Source: Punctularia strigosozonata HHB-11173 SS5
Lineage: Eukaryota; Basidiomycota; Agaricomycetes; Corticiales; Punctulariaceae
NCBI RefSeq assembly: GCF_000264995.1
Contig: NW_006767452.1
Location: 155,496-219,495, forward strand
DNA length: 64,000 bases
Direction of reading: 5' to 3'
The first letter of the stretch is position 1. Each line of letters opens with the position of its first letter. Below are positions 21,155 to 32,022 of the stretch, piece by piece. Both the position numbers and the translations under genes were made by a program. The notes under the pieces were generated by a model. That model was not told where the DNA came from and did not search any database. It saw only the letters and a program-made list of their open reading frames with translations.

Positions 21155-22973
21155 TTAGTCCTCGTAATCATCTGATTCGTCTGCTGTCGTTTCTTCCCGT
21201 TCGCGCCACATCACTTCCCTTACTTTCAGGTCTGCTTGCCGCCGTTCCAGCACATCCTGAAGCCTGTATTCCATCTCCTCTTTCGTACCGCCGACGAGAA
21301 TCATGGGGTTGCATTCCGCATGCGCGGCTAGGTTTCGCCTGAGAGCACCGATACTGAGCGAAGCGCATGCGCCGGGATCCCGAATGAGCGGCGGGGCCGG
21401 GTCGATCAGATAATGGTGCTGTATTCCTGGAGCTGGAATGAGCTACGCCGATCAAGACAAAGGATTGCAACTGACGATTGATGTACACCTCGCAGCCATG
21501 AGGGAACTCGACGTCGATCTCTCTGCCTTCGGCGCGAACGCTTGACGCGAACTTCCTCAAGCCCGACATCCCAACTCCTGTTTCAATTAAGGAGAGGCTT
21601 CGTAACCTGTGCAGCCTGAGTAACGGGGCGGCCGCATCATCAGTGACGCGCATGTTCCCCGCGAGATCCAAGTTGAGCAGTGTTCGGCGGAGGCGAACGA
21701 GGTGAAAGACACTGGGCGAAGCTACATCAATACCGTGAGTACACAAAGGGTCAGAAACTCACGCTTCGTCAGAAATCTCAGTGTCGTTGAGCATAAGGGT
21801 GCTGACCCGTGGGAGGTGGTGGATGTGGGTGATGTCCGAGTCTCGAAGGATAGACCCGCCAAGGTCGAGCTCGGCAAGAAACAGGAAACTGTTCGGTTTG
21901 GTGAATACTTGCACATGGTCAGCTCAGCTGGGTTTATATGCGGGATTGAGGTGGAGGATACCTCGCAGCAGGTCAAGAGCGTCAAGATTGAGGCCACTTT
22001 GGTCCATTAGGGAGGGCGTGAGGTTGAGTGTATGTATCTCAGACATCCGCAGCATATTCAGCACACGAGCGCTAAGGCATCCTGAGGGAGGACGTAAATG
22101 CGGCCAAAGCTACTACAGTCTGCTCCGGCTAACGTCCACTTCACGTACCGTGTGCCCCGAGAAAGTCTGCAATGCTTTGATGGTTTAAATTTTCGACGTG
22201 AGGGAGCCGTCGCCTGAATCCGGTACCAGCGAGCAGCATGTCAAGCTGATCAATAAATCTACTTAAGCTGCGCGGAGTTTCCGCTCCAAGTCGCGGTCCA
22301 TAGAGCTCATCTGGAAGCCACGTTGAAACCAGAGTACAAGACTATACAGTAAAGTGCGCAAGATCAGACCTTCCAGGGCGACAATCCTGGCCTCCAGTGC
22401 TCTTGTATTAGGCTGAGTCTGCGTGTCGAACGAGGGCGGGGTATATGCGTCGGAGCTGGGAGAGTGACCCGTCTTGGGAAAGAATGTCTTGATAGGCTCG
22501 GCTTTGTCGCTCAATACAAATGAAGTGTCGTTCGCCGCTTGAGAGGAGCGTTCACGCTTCGTAGGCGCGTGGAGGTCGCTGTAGCCAGATGAGCCAGAAG
22601 AGGTACGTTTGCGCTTAGCCCGAAGCACAGAGTCCACCACAGTCCGCCGGCCGAGCCTATAGGTTAGGTGCTCTTCGTACGAGGATGGACCAGGAGAACG
22701 TATGTGGGCCGGGGAGCGGGTATATGCGTCCAACTGGCGCTTGTGTTGGCCTTCGGGCCTCGAGATAGAGTATATCGTATCCATAGTCGACTGCGAGATG
22801 ATGTCGAGGTCGTCCTCCATGTTCCTGTGCAAGAGGTCCAGGCCGCGTTCTTCGCCATCCTCTTCCACGGCTCGTTCGAGTAGCTTTGTGAATACGCCGG
22901 AATCCCCGTGCACGGAGGCGCCCGAAGGCCGGTAGCATGGGTTTTCGTCGTCTTCGGTAGGTCGTCCCCACAT
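21155..22973 (-). CDS. Hypothetical protein with leucine-rich-repeat-like core
   Basis: Six-exon model on the minus strand. Exon 1 (22973-22370) encodes a polar, disordered N-terminus starting '[18 protein letters not shown]'. Splicing over a 59 bp intron (22311-22369) leads to '[20 protein letters not shown]', keeping the frame open where the unspliced reading would stop. Later exons give LRR-like units: '[20 protein letters not shown]', '[19 protein letters not shown]', '[19 protein letters not shown]' and '[19 protein letters not shown]'. The last exon has '[19 protein letters not shown]' and a charged helix ('[20 protein letters not shown]'), with TAA at 21155-21157. About 480 residues. 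No F-box is visible. This resembles uncharacterised fungal LRR proteins; function unknown. Its promoter carries two strong palindromes. Confidence 0.7.
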
Positions 22974-23281
22974 CGCTAAAGTGGCAGTACGGGCCGGGAG
23001 TTCATATACGTCTCGGCGTCAGGTGCGGAAAGGATGCAAAGGAGGTAAAGGGATGGACCGCGTGCTGTCACAGAGGCGAAGACGCGGTGACTGGGTGACT
23101 AGTCACCATGTGACTGTGACGAGACAAGGTCCCTTGTCAAGGCTCACAAGCTGCAGTAATTCTGCATTAACGCCTTACGTCCCGTACAAGGCAGACAAGG
23201 GACCCAAAGGCAATCAGATCATCTAACCAACCTGATTCGAATAAACAGAATCGCATAACATCACATGAAAAAGCGATTGAA
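22974..23281 (-). promoter_or_regulatory. Promoter region of the LRR-like gene with palindromes
   Basis: A 14-base perfect palindrome GGTGACTAGTCACC (23094-23107) and, 15 bases on, GACAAGG-TC-CCTTGTC (23123-23138), about 120-165 bp upstream of the start codon. GTGAC occurs several more times nearby and GACAAGG recurs near 23190. TGACTAGTCA resembles a doubled bZIP half-site. The region also contains the 3' end of GUP1. Confidence 0.5.
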
Positions 23282-25581
23282 CTAGCATCGTCGATAAATG
23301 CCTCGTCGCATCTCCTCCTCTCTGTTTTCACGTGATGAAACACAAGTATACGGATACATAGAACACTGACAACGTACCTATACTCAAACATCAGCTGTGC
23401 TGCTACGAATAAGCAGATACAGGCGGCAATCAAGAACTGTACGCCTGCGCTGGTTGTCAGCACCGATATACTAGAATCTAACGATGATTGTCCGTACCAG
23501 CGACACTCGCGAACAGCTCCTTGAATATGTATGACGTTCCTTCGAGCCCAATGACAAAGCCAACCAGGTTGGCCGCCATCATCGTGAGTATATTGCCCAC
23601 AGCGCCAACGGCGCACAGGTGGCGATACCAGTACGCCGTGCCAAACTATGCGCTGATGAGTCCCTCGCACATGACGGTCCGTCGAGCGAAAATGCTGACC
23701 TGCTTCTCTCCGAGGTATCTTCCCAAGAACAGCTCGGGAATGATGAACAAGCTGACAAGCCATCCCCAGGCTAGCAACTTGAAGGACAAATCATGCCAAA
23801 GAGCCACGAAGGTGAACACGATCACGGTAGTGAGGACGGCGTTGTTGGCTCCGCCAAGCGGAACGTAGATATAGCTGGCCAGAGCGACAAGAATGAGCCA
23901 AGAACAAGCCGCACATATCGGTGGGGAGCTCACCGTACGATCCATAGATTGTAGCTTCTATGCCAACTCCTCCAAAACCCCAGCGGCGAGTAGTTATTCG
24001 CCACGCATCGAACCATATTTTCCGGCGGATCTATCCCGTCTACAAGCGCCCACAGGCGGAAGAATCGCCAGGGGAGTAGCAACTGTCAAGCACAGAATTA
24101 TTAGCTCCGAGACGTCGGTATGAAAGATAATTTCGCACCTTCAACCATACCACAATGAGATTCCAGAGGCCTACAAGAGCTAATTGCGCAGGCGTATATG
24201 GAGAAGGTCCCGTCCATGCCTTAGAATCCTTGATGGCCACCACGTACATGAAATGTAGGATAGTCTCCATGGTGAGCAGGCAAGCGAGGAAGCGAGCTGC
24301 ATAGGAAACGACTGCGCGCCACGGTAGAAGAACAGGTCGACGAATCTGCATCAATTATCGAAGTCAGGACAATCACAAGAGACGAAGTATCGAGAGGAGA
24401 GACAGAACCTGCCACATGAAGTCGTTAAAGGTCATGATCGGGCCGGCGATGTAGAGCGGCGGATACAGAACATAAGCGATATAATTGTCGAAGCTATATG
24501 TTTCGAGTGAATGGGGGGTCCGAGATCGTTCTTTCTCGTCCAGAACAGCACCTGACTACTGACGAGGGGTTGGCGGTGAATCATTTAGGCGACGGACGTC
24601 AAGAGAAGACTTACATCTCGAGGTCCAAACCGTCTATGCGCCCAATGATGGTCCATGTTGAAGGACACCAGTCTGAGCATAGTGATGTTGAAGGACAAGT
24701 GCCAGCGAGGATAAATGCCGTAAAAGGTATCCTGCGGCACCGTAAGTCACAAACAGAAAACGACGCAACAACGTGTTCGAAACTCACCAGGACTTCCAAA
24801 GAGGGATGAATTGCGCCAAAACGATAGCCCCCGTTCCATTCATTCGCAAACAGTACCCCGCCGTTGAAGAGCCACGTCAGCACTGGTCCCCATTTCGCGC
24901 CTTTCGAGTTCTTTCCGATGACGTAGTTGACGAATAGGATCACTAGAATTTTGAGAGCAGATGCGCCGTGAAGCCCGAGCAGGAAAAGAGCGGAGAATAC
25001 GAGATAGAACGGAATATAATGCGTCGAGTTTGTCGAACTGAACCGCAGGGAACGGGTGTACACTGCTTTGAGAGCGACAAATGCCCCGACGACAAGTAAC
25101 AGGTAGGGTATGTTGGAACGAAAGGAGCGAAACTGAGCATCGCTATTGTCCTACGGATAGCTTAGCCTGTGCGTGACCCTGTGATGGAGAGAAAACACGC
25201 ACGACTCGACGGCCAAACAGCCACCCCGCCGAGAGCCTTCGCTGGAACAGAGGGTAGTTCGGGTGTGATGCTGTCTGAACGTCAGTCCGTGTACTAATGA
25301 GGGGTGCTATCGTTCGTACGTGAACTTAACGTGGTCGGTATCCAAACCATAACAGGAATGACTACGGCCGCCATCACGTAGTATAACACGAATTCAGGCG
25401 TCGTCCATCGTGAGGGTGGTCGCGTATCTTCTGCAGGCACCTTTCGGTATGATGACGGGATGCCGACCGTCAGGTGGAGGATGCCCCTCCGTGGATCATA
25501 ACCGCCAGTCCGGGGGTCAAATTCTGTGTTGAACGAACTGTTGTGGTCCGCCTGCATGTCGATGGTAATGTCCCCGTTCAT
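23282..25581 (-). CDS. GUP1: Membrane-bound O-acyltransferase, glycerol uptake protein 1 family
   Basis: Polytopic membrane protein in about ten exons. The N-terminal region contains '[20 protein letters not shown]', then 'LFGRRV' and '[19 protein letters not shown]', characteristic of fungal Gup1. Next come '[19 protein letters not shown]' and '[20 protein letters not shown]'. The MBOAT core is '[20 protein letters not shown]' with the conserved His of the acyltransferase active site, followed by '[17 protein letters not shown]'. The C-terminal exons hold two more helices and end '[12 protein letters not shown]' with TAG at 23282-23284. Gup1 remodels the lipid of GPI anchors in the ER (known for yeast; glycerol transport is an older interpretation). 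The start is uncertain: an ATG at 25581 begins '[18 protein letters not shown]', but the frame is open a little further upstream to 25704. Confidence 0.88.
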
Positions 25582-26217
25582 TCCGGAAGGAGTATTGATC
25601 AGAGACAAGTAGAGCAGGCCATGGTGGCTCTTGGATGCTGGAAGACGAGGGTATTCTGTCACACGACGCGGGTGACAGCGTAACTGGCAACGAGACTGTC
25701 GCACGGATCATCTCGACCTCGCACTCGGTCCTCGGATGCATACTTAACTGGTGCCTTGAACTATCTATTGCACGCGATCTACCGGTCTAGAACGACCTTA
25801 ATCGTCACCGAATTACAGATCTTTCCCTTCAAAAGCAAGATCAGGGCAGAAAACCGCCCCCTTACGGGAATTGCAACAATGCCAGCTAGATATATAGCGG
25901 ATTTAGACGCGACAGCATACATTGCAGAAGTTCACAATGTACGAAGGTTGTACACGATGGATCGTACTAAAACTAAGCAGGCATTCACAATGTATGTAGT
26001 ACGTTTACAGAGACTGCACTCCCTACTCCGTCGTTTGTGACTATTGCTTCGGCAAGATGAACCAAGGTTCGATCATTCATCGACTACAGCAGCTGTAACT
26101 CGTAGCTGGCAGACTTGTAAGCCATCTTGATCCGTCCAGAAGAATCCAAACATCAATCAGGTGTACAGTATCGCGCAATCATCGCGACATCGCAACGATG
26201 TTGCGTAGGATGCCCTC
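25582..26217. other. Intergenic, no gene recognised
   Basis: About 640 bp with one short + frame (25756-26040, 94 codons) without motifs. It contains the GUP1 promoter and the sequence downstream of the oxalate decarboxylase pseudogene. Confidence 0.4.
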
Positions 26218-27333
26218 TCAGAAAGCCGGCCCATTGGTCGAGTTGCCGGGACCGATAATGACGGGCTTTGTCTTGCTAAGTTTGGCGATAATATCGTCGC
26301 TGAGCCCTAAGTGGGCCTTAACGAGCGCAGGAGGGGTTAAAGCGAGCCACTAGGTTTGTCGAGCGTTATACAGGCCCGACACCGCAGCAGAAAATGCGCA
26401 TACGTACCTGGTTCAGGCTGATATCCTGGAAACGATCGGTGAACGAAAATCTCGAGGATTGTTGCTAGTCGGAGCGTTATGGGGCTGTTATGCTCTGAAC
26501 GTGTGCGTACTCACGACAGTCGCTAGGTAGTTTGGCCCTTCGGTGTCGATGGAGGTCACCTGGATCTTGCCCTACAAGGTGCTCGGTTCGCGTCATTTGC
26601 ATTGTCATCTCTCGACTCACCTTGAGCACGTATGCCCACTGGCGTATTTCGAACTGTGGTTAGCTCCTACGTCAGCTTGGGTTGGCACCGCACGGACCTC
26701 CGCAGCCGTGTGTCAATGAAGTTCGCTGAATGGCAGGTACAAGGTTAGATATTACCAACGAATGCTAAGCGACAAGCTCACCGAATGGTGCCAGCTTCAA
26801 GGCGCATATTGACGCTTGCAAGTCCTATATGCGAGTCAGCGCGTAGCACGGGGAACTGTGTGTATAGACCTGACCGGTCGCCGCCGGCATGTCATCGGCT
26901 AAGTAGGGTACAGATGTCAACGGTCGATGATCAAACGGCATGCGTGAACCTTACTGTTCTGCTGACGCGCCCATCCTCCGGTCTGCAGTCGGTCGTGGCT
27001 CAAAGAGAACGGCCACTTGAAGCTCGACCTAACGTCCTATCGTCAGCCTTCGCGATACAGAACCACCAGACGCGGAAACTCACACCGTGCCGTGGTCGAT
27101 CGTCGGCGGCGCAAGCAGGTCCGCGTTCTCGCGCTGCAGTGCCTCGTTCTGTGGGTCTATGATGTTCGCGCCCAGCTCGCCGCGGATGGGCTGATACACC
27201 CCACGCCGGCGGGCGAGACGGTGGCGATCTCGCTAGGCGGGGACGCCGTGATCGAGCCTGCGGGAGCGCATAGCACGAGCGTTGCGCAGGCGAGGAGTGA
27301 TGCGAAGGCGATACCGGTGCGGAGGTGGACCAT
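26218..27333 (-). pseudogene. Broken, internally deleted oxalate decarboxylase copy
   Basis: Minus-strand relic of the gene at 4.6-6.9 kb. From ATG at 27333 ('MVHLRTGIAFASLLACATL') the exons and introns align closely, base for base, through the signal peptide, '[19 protein letters not shown]' and the first half of cupin 1. A deletion of about 40 bases after 'ATVSPAG' shifts the frame. The metal motif reads E-L-H-stop-H instead of ELHWH. After the 'NYLATV' exon, the whole middle, including cupin 2, is missing. The sequence resumes at the equivalent of the last two exons ('WLALTPPALVKAHLGLSDD', ending 'GNSTNGPAF'). These last exons are visibly more diverged from the working gene than the 5' part. 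Introns are kept, so this is a DNA duplication, not a retrocopy. Confidence 0.9.
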
Positions 27334-27530
27334 GTCGGGCTTGAGGTAGGTTGCGCGCTAAACTGGCAGGACACTCGGAGGAGCGAGTCTGTATGCGTCC
27401 GAGCATGGCTGACGCTTATATTCGCGGCCTGGCGCAGCAGCCGTAGGGGACAGTGAAGACAGAACGCCGACGTTGGTCTAGGAGGTGTCGATCTGCTGCC
27501 CTCTAAACGTCCATGGTATCGTCGTGGTCG
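27334..27530 (-). promoter_or_regulatory. Duplicated promoter of the oxalate decarboxylase relic
   Basis: Upstream sequence matches that of the intact gene: TATA element at 27414-27423 (GAATATAAGC on the minus strand), the ACCTCAAGCCCGACATGG start context, and the CAGCAGATCGACACCTCCT block at about 27482-27500. Similarity fades beyond about 27.53 kb, marking one edge of the duplicated segment. Confidence 0.7.
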
Positions 27531-28214
27531 GGGGTTCAGAGGCGAGGCAAATGCATTCGAAAGGGCGAAGGGGCGAAAGGGAATCCACTAGCCGCCGCCG
27601 CACCGACGCTCTAGTCCACGTGAAGATGGAAGCCACTGTCATCCCAAGCGCCGTGCTAATGCAGTCCTCCCTATGACTACTTTGTGCCTTTCGACCCTGC
27701 CGGTTGCCGCGATCATGACAATCGAGTGGACACCGCATCGTAAAGGTAGGCGACCACAGGCGACCACAAGGCGAATAAACAACTCCTGCATTGCGTACGT
27801 CGGAGGTTAGACCTGTCCAGCACACATGGCAATGATTGCAGAACTTTGGACTGCATGCGCGCGATTCATGTCGCTATCGACGATGGGAATCGAACCTTTG
27901 CGAAGGGACCGCGCATCGAATTATTCGTGAAGACGCACGATGGCCCCGATGCCAGTGCACCCCAACTCTCACGTCTTCGGCGAAGCGCCAAAATGCTGTC
28001 GCGATGTATGCGCCATTCCGGTAACAAAGAACGCCCTACCGACACCCCCCTGCCAGAAACGGTACAAGGATTCTGATCACTTGGGGCCTCTTGCATCGCC
28101 TTGCTCCGGATCGACTACCCACGCGCGAGACGTACATATGGTCTGCAACTCTGCGCAAAGGTGGAGATGCGCGACGCTCTGACTCCTGAAATCCCTGCAA
28201 CCCTCGTTCTTGCC
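27531..28214. other. Intergenic upstream of NLR 1
   Basis: About 680 bp, no gene recognised. A B-box-like GGTTCGATTCC (minus strand, near 27885-27896) has no supporting cloverleaf. Confidence 0.4.
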
Positions 28215-31200
28215 ATGGCTTCCCATCCACAGCCCGCGGTCGATCCGTCCAAGGAGCCCGAAGTCGCCGATTACCAGAAGAGATTGGATCGCGCCCTGGC
28301 GAATGGCGAGACGCTGTTATCCGTCGTGGAGGCGCTCACGGAGGGCGTCGTCGTCTGCGACCCTCTGAAAGGATCCGTCAAGCTGGCCAAGGAGCTCATC
28401 AAGATGGTGCAGGTACGAGACGGATGTTTACCTTTCATGCTCGTTCCATATCGACGCGACACTTGACAGAAAGTCCGCAAAAACCGAGATGACTGCGACG
28501 AGTTGGCCCGACGTGTATTCAAGCTGACCGGCACTATGCTCGGGATCCTCGACGGCAAGCGGGACGAAGACGTACCTCCAGAGCTCAAAACCTGTCTGGA
28601 CTCGGTTCACGCGTACGTCGAGCAGGGCTGCCACAAGATCTGGTATCATGTTAATCTCGCTCCTCTAGTACGCTGAAGAAAATCAAGGATGGTCTAGAAC
28701 CGCTCAGATTGTCGAAGCGATTCTCGTTCAGGGCTTGGATTCGGGCGCTCCTCAGGAGGGAATACGTAGCGGACCGGATCACCAGCTACAACGCCCAGAT
28801 CGATCAATGCCTTCAAGAGTTCACGGTGCGATACGACGATTGCATATCCTTCAAAATTCTGACCCTGCGCGTTTTTTCTTCTTCTAGGTTGTCGTCGTGG
28901 GACAGGTCAGCTTGGGGTTGATGACATTGAACTCCGCGGTGGGAGTCGTGTACTCTCGATTGGACGATGTCTACTCTAAAGCGAGGGACGTTAGCACGGG
29001 CGTGAAGAACGTTCATTCTGACGTCAAGAGCGTCCGTTCAGACGTGACGGATATATACACGGCGGTGATTCGGATTGAGTCTCTCATACACAAGCACTTG
29101 GAGGGTACTTCGAGCGGTACGCAGGCCAATGCCTCCATAGACGTTAGGTCCGTCGATCAGACTGGTCATGCGTGACAAAACATCCTGATAACAGCCTAGC
29201 AGCCTTCAATTTGTCCCTGCCCCTCCCCGCTTGTACGGACGAGATGCCACCGTGAAGGACGTAGTCGGCAAACTTTGCGATGCGGAACAATACCATATCG
29301 CCATCTTAGGGGTAGGAGGGATCGGCAAGACCTCCGTGGCACTTGGCGTCGCCGACGACTCGGTGATCAAGGCCCAGAACAACTGCTACTTCATCCGTTG
29401 CGACACACTCGGCACTGAAACATCCCTCGTCAACGCTGTTCTTCATGCTGTGGACCGTACCTCGTCGGTACACGGGGATCCCATGGAACACCTCAAGACG
29501 CGACTGGAGAAGTCGATCCGTCCCGTGATACTCATTCTGGACAACTTTGAGAGTTCCTGGGACTCGGACACTCCTTATATCAGACAAAAGCTCACCGAAG
29601 TGCTCAGGACATTAGCCGCGATCCCAAAGGTCCAGCTGATCGTGACTATGCGAGGAGACAGTCCACCCGCCGAGGCGGACGTCCAGTGGTCTCCTGTGCG
29701 TCTCGACCCTCTAGGGCATATACCAGCTCGCGAGCTCTTTCTATCCATAAAACCGGAGACGCCGCCGAATGAATACCGGGACCTCGACCTGCTCCTGGAA
29801 AAATGCGATGGCCTTCCTCTCGCCGTCAAACTCCTCGCCCAGCTCAAGCCATCGTCGACCTGCGGTCGCCTGCTGCAGCGATGGGATAAACGCAAGAGCG
29901 CGCTGTTGCAGACTGACCACCTCTCTCCGTCCCGCGAAACCAGCCTGCGCGTCTCCATCTCGATGTCGCTCGAGTCCGCACCGATGCGACTTATCCCCGA
30001 GGCGATCCCGTTGCTCGCGGTGCTCTGCCAGCTGCCGGATGGGATCCCGGGGGGCGTCAAACAGCTCGAGGAGATGGATCTCGGCTTTGAGGACGTCGAC
30101 GTGGCTTTGGCAACCGTACTTGGTTCCGGCCTGGCGTTCAAGGCAGCGGATGACAGTCTCAGAGTCCTTTCTCCCATCCGAGAGCATATCATCGACCATG
30201 ATGTCACCGTCCCGCAGCGACCCCTTCTTCCTCACCGCCAGTACGAGGCACTCCTGCGATATTACGTCCGGCTGGTCGAAACACATGCCCGTAGTAACCC
30301 CGGAGATGACGCATACAAGCCTGCATACGAGGCCTTGCTTCCTGAAATAGGCAATATCATCTACTTGTTCAAGCAGGAGCTTGTCCGTGGAGGAGACAAG
30401 GTGTCGGGTGTCGCACGGGCAGCGTACTCGTTCGCCCGCTTTCAGATCAACCTACGGCCCTCAACCGAACTCATCGACCTACTGCTAGACCACTGGGATC
30501 TCTACGAAATACGTAAAGCTCGCGGTGACGCTCTAGCGGTGAGGGGTGGCATTCTCATGCAGGCAGACCGGTATACGTCGGCGATGGAAGACTACGTCGC
30601 GGCCTGTGAGGACTATAAAAACTCCGGTGATATGCTACACCTGGCGTCTGCTTTGAAAGGGATTGGGGATGTCTATTACATGCAGAGTAGACACGACGAC
30701 GCCATGGCCGCGTACAACCGGGCCTACAACGTGTGCTCCGTGATTGGAGACAAACAGGGCATGGCGGATTGCCTGAAAGGCTGGGCCGACGTCCATCGCA
30801 TGAAGAACGAGTTACCACAGGCGATCATGAAGCTCACCTGGGCCCACCACCTGTATTCCAATATCGGAAACCGACGGGGCGTGACGAATTGCCTGGAGAC
30901 CTTGGGCGACGTCCATCGCATGCAGGGCGAGTACCCCCAGGCGATAAAGAAGCTCACTAGGGCCCACGACCTGTACTCCGAGATGGGCAACCGACAAGGG
31001 GTGGCAAATTGCCTGCACAGCTTGGGCGTGGTTCATCGCATGCAGAATGACTACCCGCAGGCGATAGAGAAGCTCATCCGGGCCCACGACGTGTACTCCG
31101 AGATCGGATCCCGACAAGGGGTGGCAAATTGCCTGCACAGCTTGGGCGAGGTTCATCGCATGCAGAATGACTACCCGCAGGCGATAGAGAAGCTCACCCG

Positions 31201-31840
31201 AGCCCACGACGTGTTCTCCGAGATCGGAGAGCGGCTGGGCATGGCGAGTTGCCTGCGAAGCTTAGGCGAGGTCCATCGCATGCAGGGCGAGTACCCCCAG
31301 GCGATAGAGAAGCTCACCCAGGCTCACGACGTGTCCTCCGAGATTGGAGACCGAAATGGCGTAGCTAATTGCCTGCGAAGCTTGGCCGACATCCATTGCG
31401 AGCAGAACGAATACCCCCAGGCGATAGAGGAGCTGACCCGGGCCCACGACCTGTACTCTGAGATTGGAGACCAGGATGGCGCTGCAGATGCTCTTCACAG
31501 ATTAGGCGATATTGATCGTATCCAGGGGCGATATGATCAAGCGGTCGAAAAACTGGGGCGCGCTCTTGACCTTGCTTCAAGCGCCGGGAACCAATTACGG
31601 ATGGCTTTATACCACATTTACATAGGCTTGCTCAATCACGACCAGAATCGCGATGCTGACGCGAACGAGCATTTTACGACCGCTCGGACATTGTTTACGG
31701 AGATCCAACACCAGACAAATGCGCAGTACTCCCCGCGCCTCATTGCTGCCATTCGCGAGTCAATGGTACGCTGCATTCGCCCGCAATATCCATTCGCCGC
31801 TGACCCGCGTCGTGAAGGTTGTAGCAGAAGCCGAGTCTAG
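28215..31840 (+). CDS. NLR-type STAND receptor 1: helical N-domain, NB-ARC, TPR array
   Basis: About 1,090 residues. N-terminal exons (28215-28830) encode a helical domain: 'TLLSVVEALTEGVVVCDPLK', 'KVRKNRDDCDELARRVFKL', 'KIKDGLEPLRLSKRFSFRAW'. It resembles the MLKL/HeLo-like four-helix domains of fungal NLRs. A coiled-coil linker repeats 'DVKSVRSDVTDIYTAV'. The NB-ARC exon starts near 29200 ('FVPAPPRLYGRDATVKDVVG') and has Walker A 'GVGGIGKTSVALGVADD', Walker B 'VILILDNFESSWDS', sensor 'LIVTMRGDSP' and 'CDGLPLAVKLLA'. A winged-helix region follows, then eight 40-residue TPRs (30646-31605) and a ninth degenerate one. The frame ends at 31840; by analogy with the paralogue, an intron after '...RESM' could change the last residues. 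These proteins act as ligand-gated ATP switches in immunity or heterokaryon incompatibility; ligand and effector action here are unknown. Confidence 0.85.
30646..31605 (+). repeat. 120-bp tandem repeats encoding TPRs (8 units)
   Basis: Units of 40 codons with core 'HRMQGEYPQAIEKLTRAHD' then 'YSEIGDRQGVANCL'. The central units (about 30880-31440) are near-identical at nucleotide level; the first and last are more diverged. Boundaries are approximate. Confidence 0.85.
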
Positions 31841-31921
31841 CTCTGCTACAGGTTCGGTCGCGAATAATGACGAAACTGGAGGTATATGAAATGCGATGTG
31901 CGAGTATATTTCAATCTTCGA

Positions 31922-32022
31922 TCAACGACATGCTCTCTTGAGCGCCTCGCAGAAGTTCCGCGTGACCGGCACGAAGTCCTGTTCGTTCATGTCAATAGGA
32001 TGCTTCGGGTCGTACGCAATGG
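31922..32022 (-). pseudogene. 3' exon remnant of a gene convergent with NLR 1
   Basis: Minus-strand reading 'AYDPKHPIDMNEQDFVPVTR' followed by 'NFCEALKRACR' and TGA (31922-31924). It is clearly related to the minus-strand exon after NLR 2 ('IDMNGQDFVKITRDICTTL'). No convincing upstream exons are seen in the next 500 bp, so it is probably a truncated copy. Family not recognised. Confidence 0.45.

Noticed and set aside
25756-26040. + frame of 94 codons with short internal word repeats
   Set aside because: Too short and without motif; word repeats are weak.
27885-27896. tRNA B-box-like GGTTCGATTCC on the minus strand
   Set aside because: The T stem does not pair, and no A box or acceptor stem is found at the right distance.
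30646-31605. Regular 120-bp repeats considered as a CRISPR-like or satellite array
   Set aside because: They are in frame, encode canonical TPRs and have no spacers; the host is eukaryotic.
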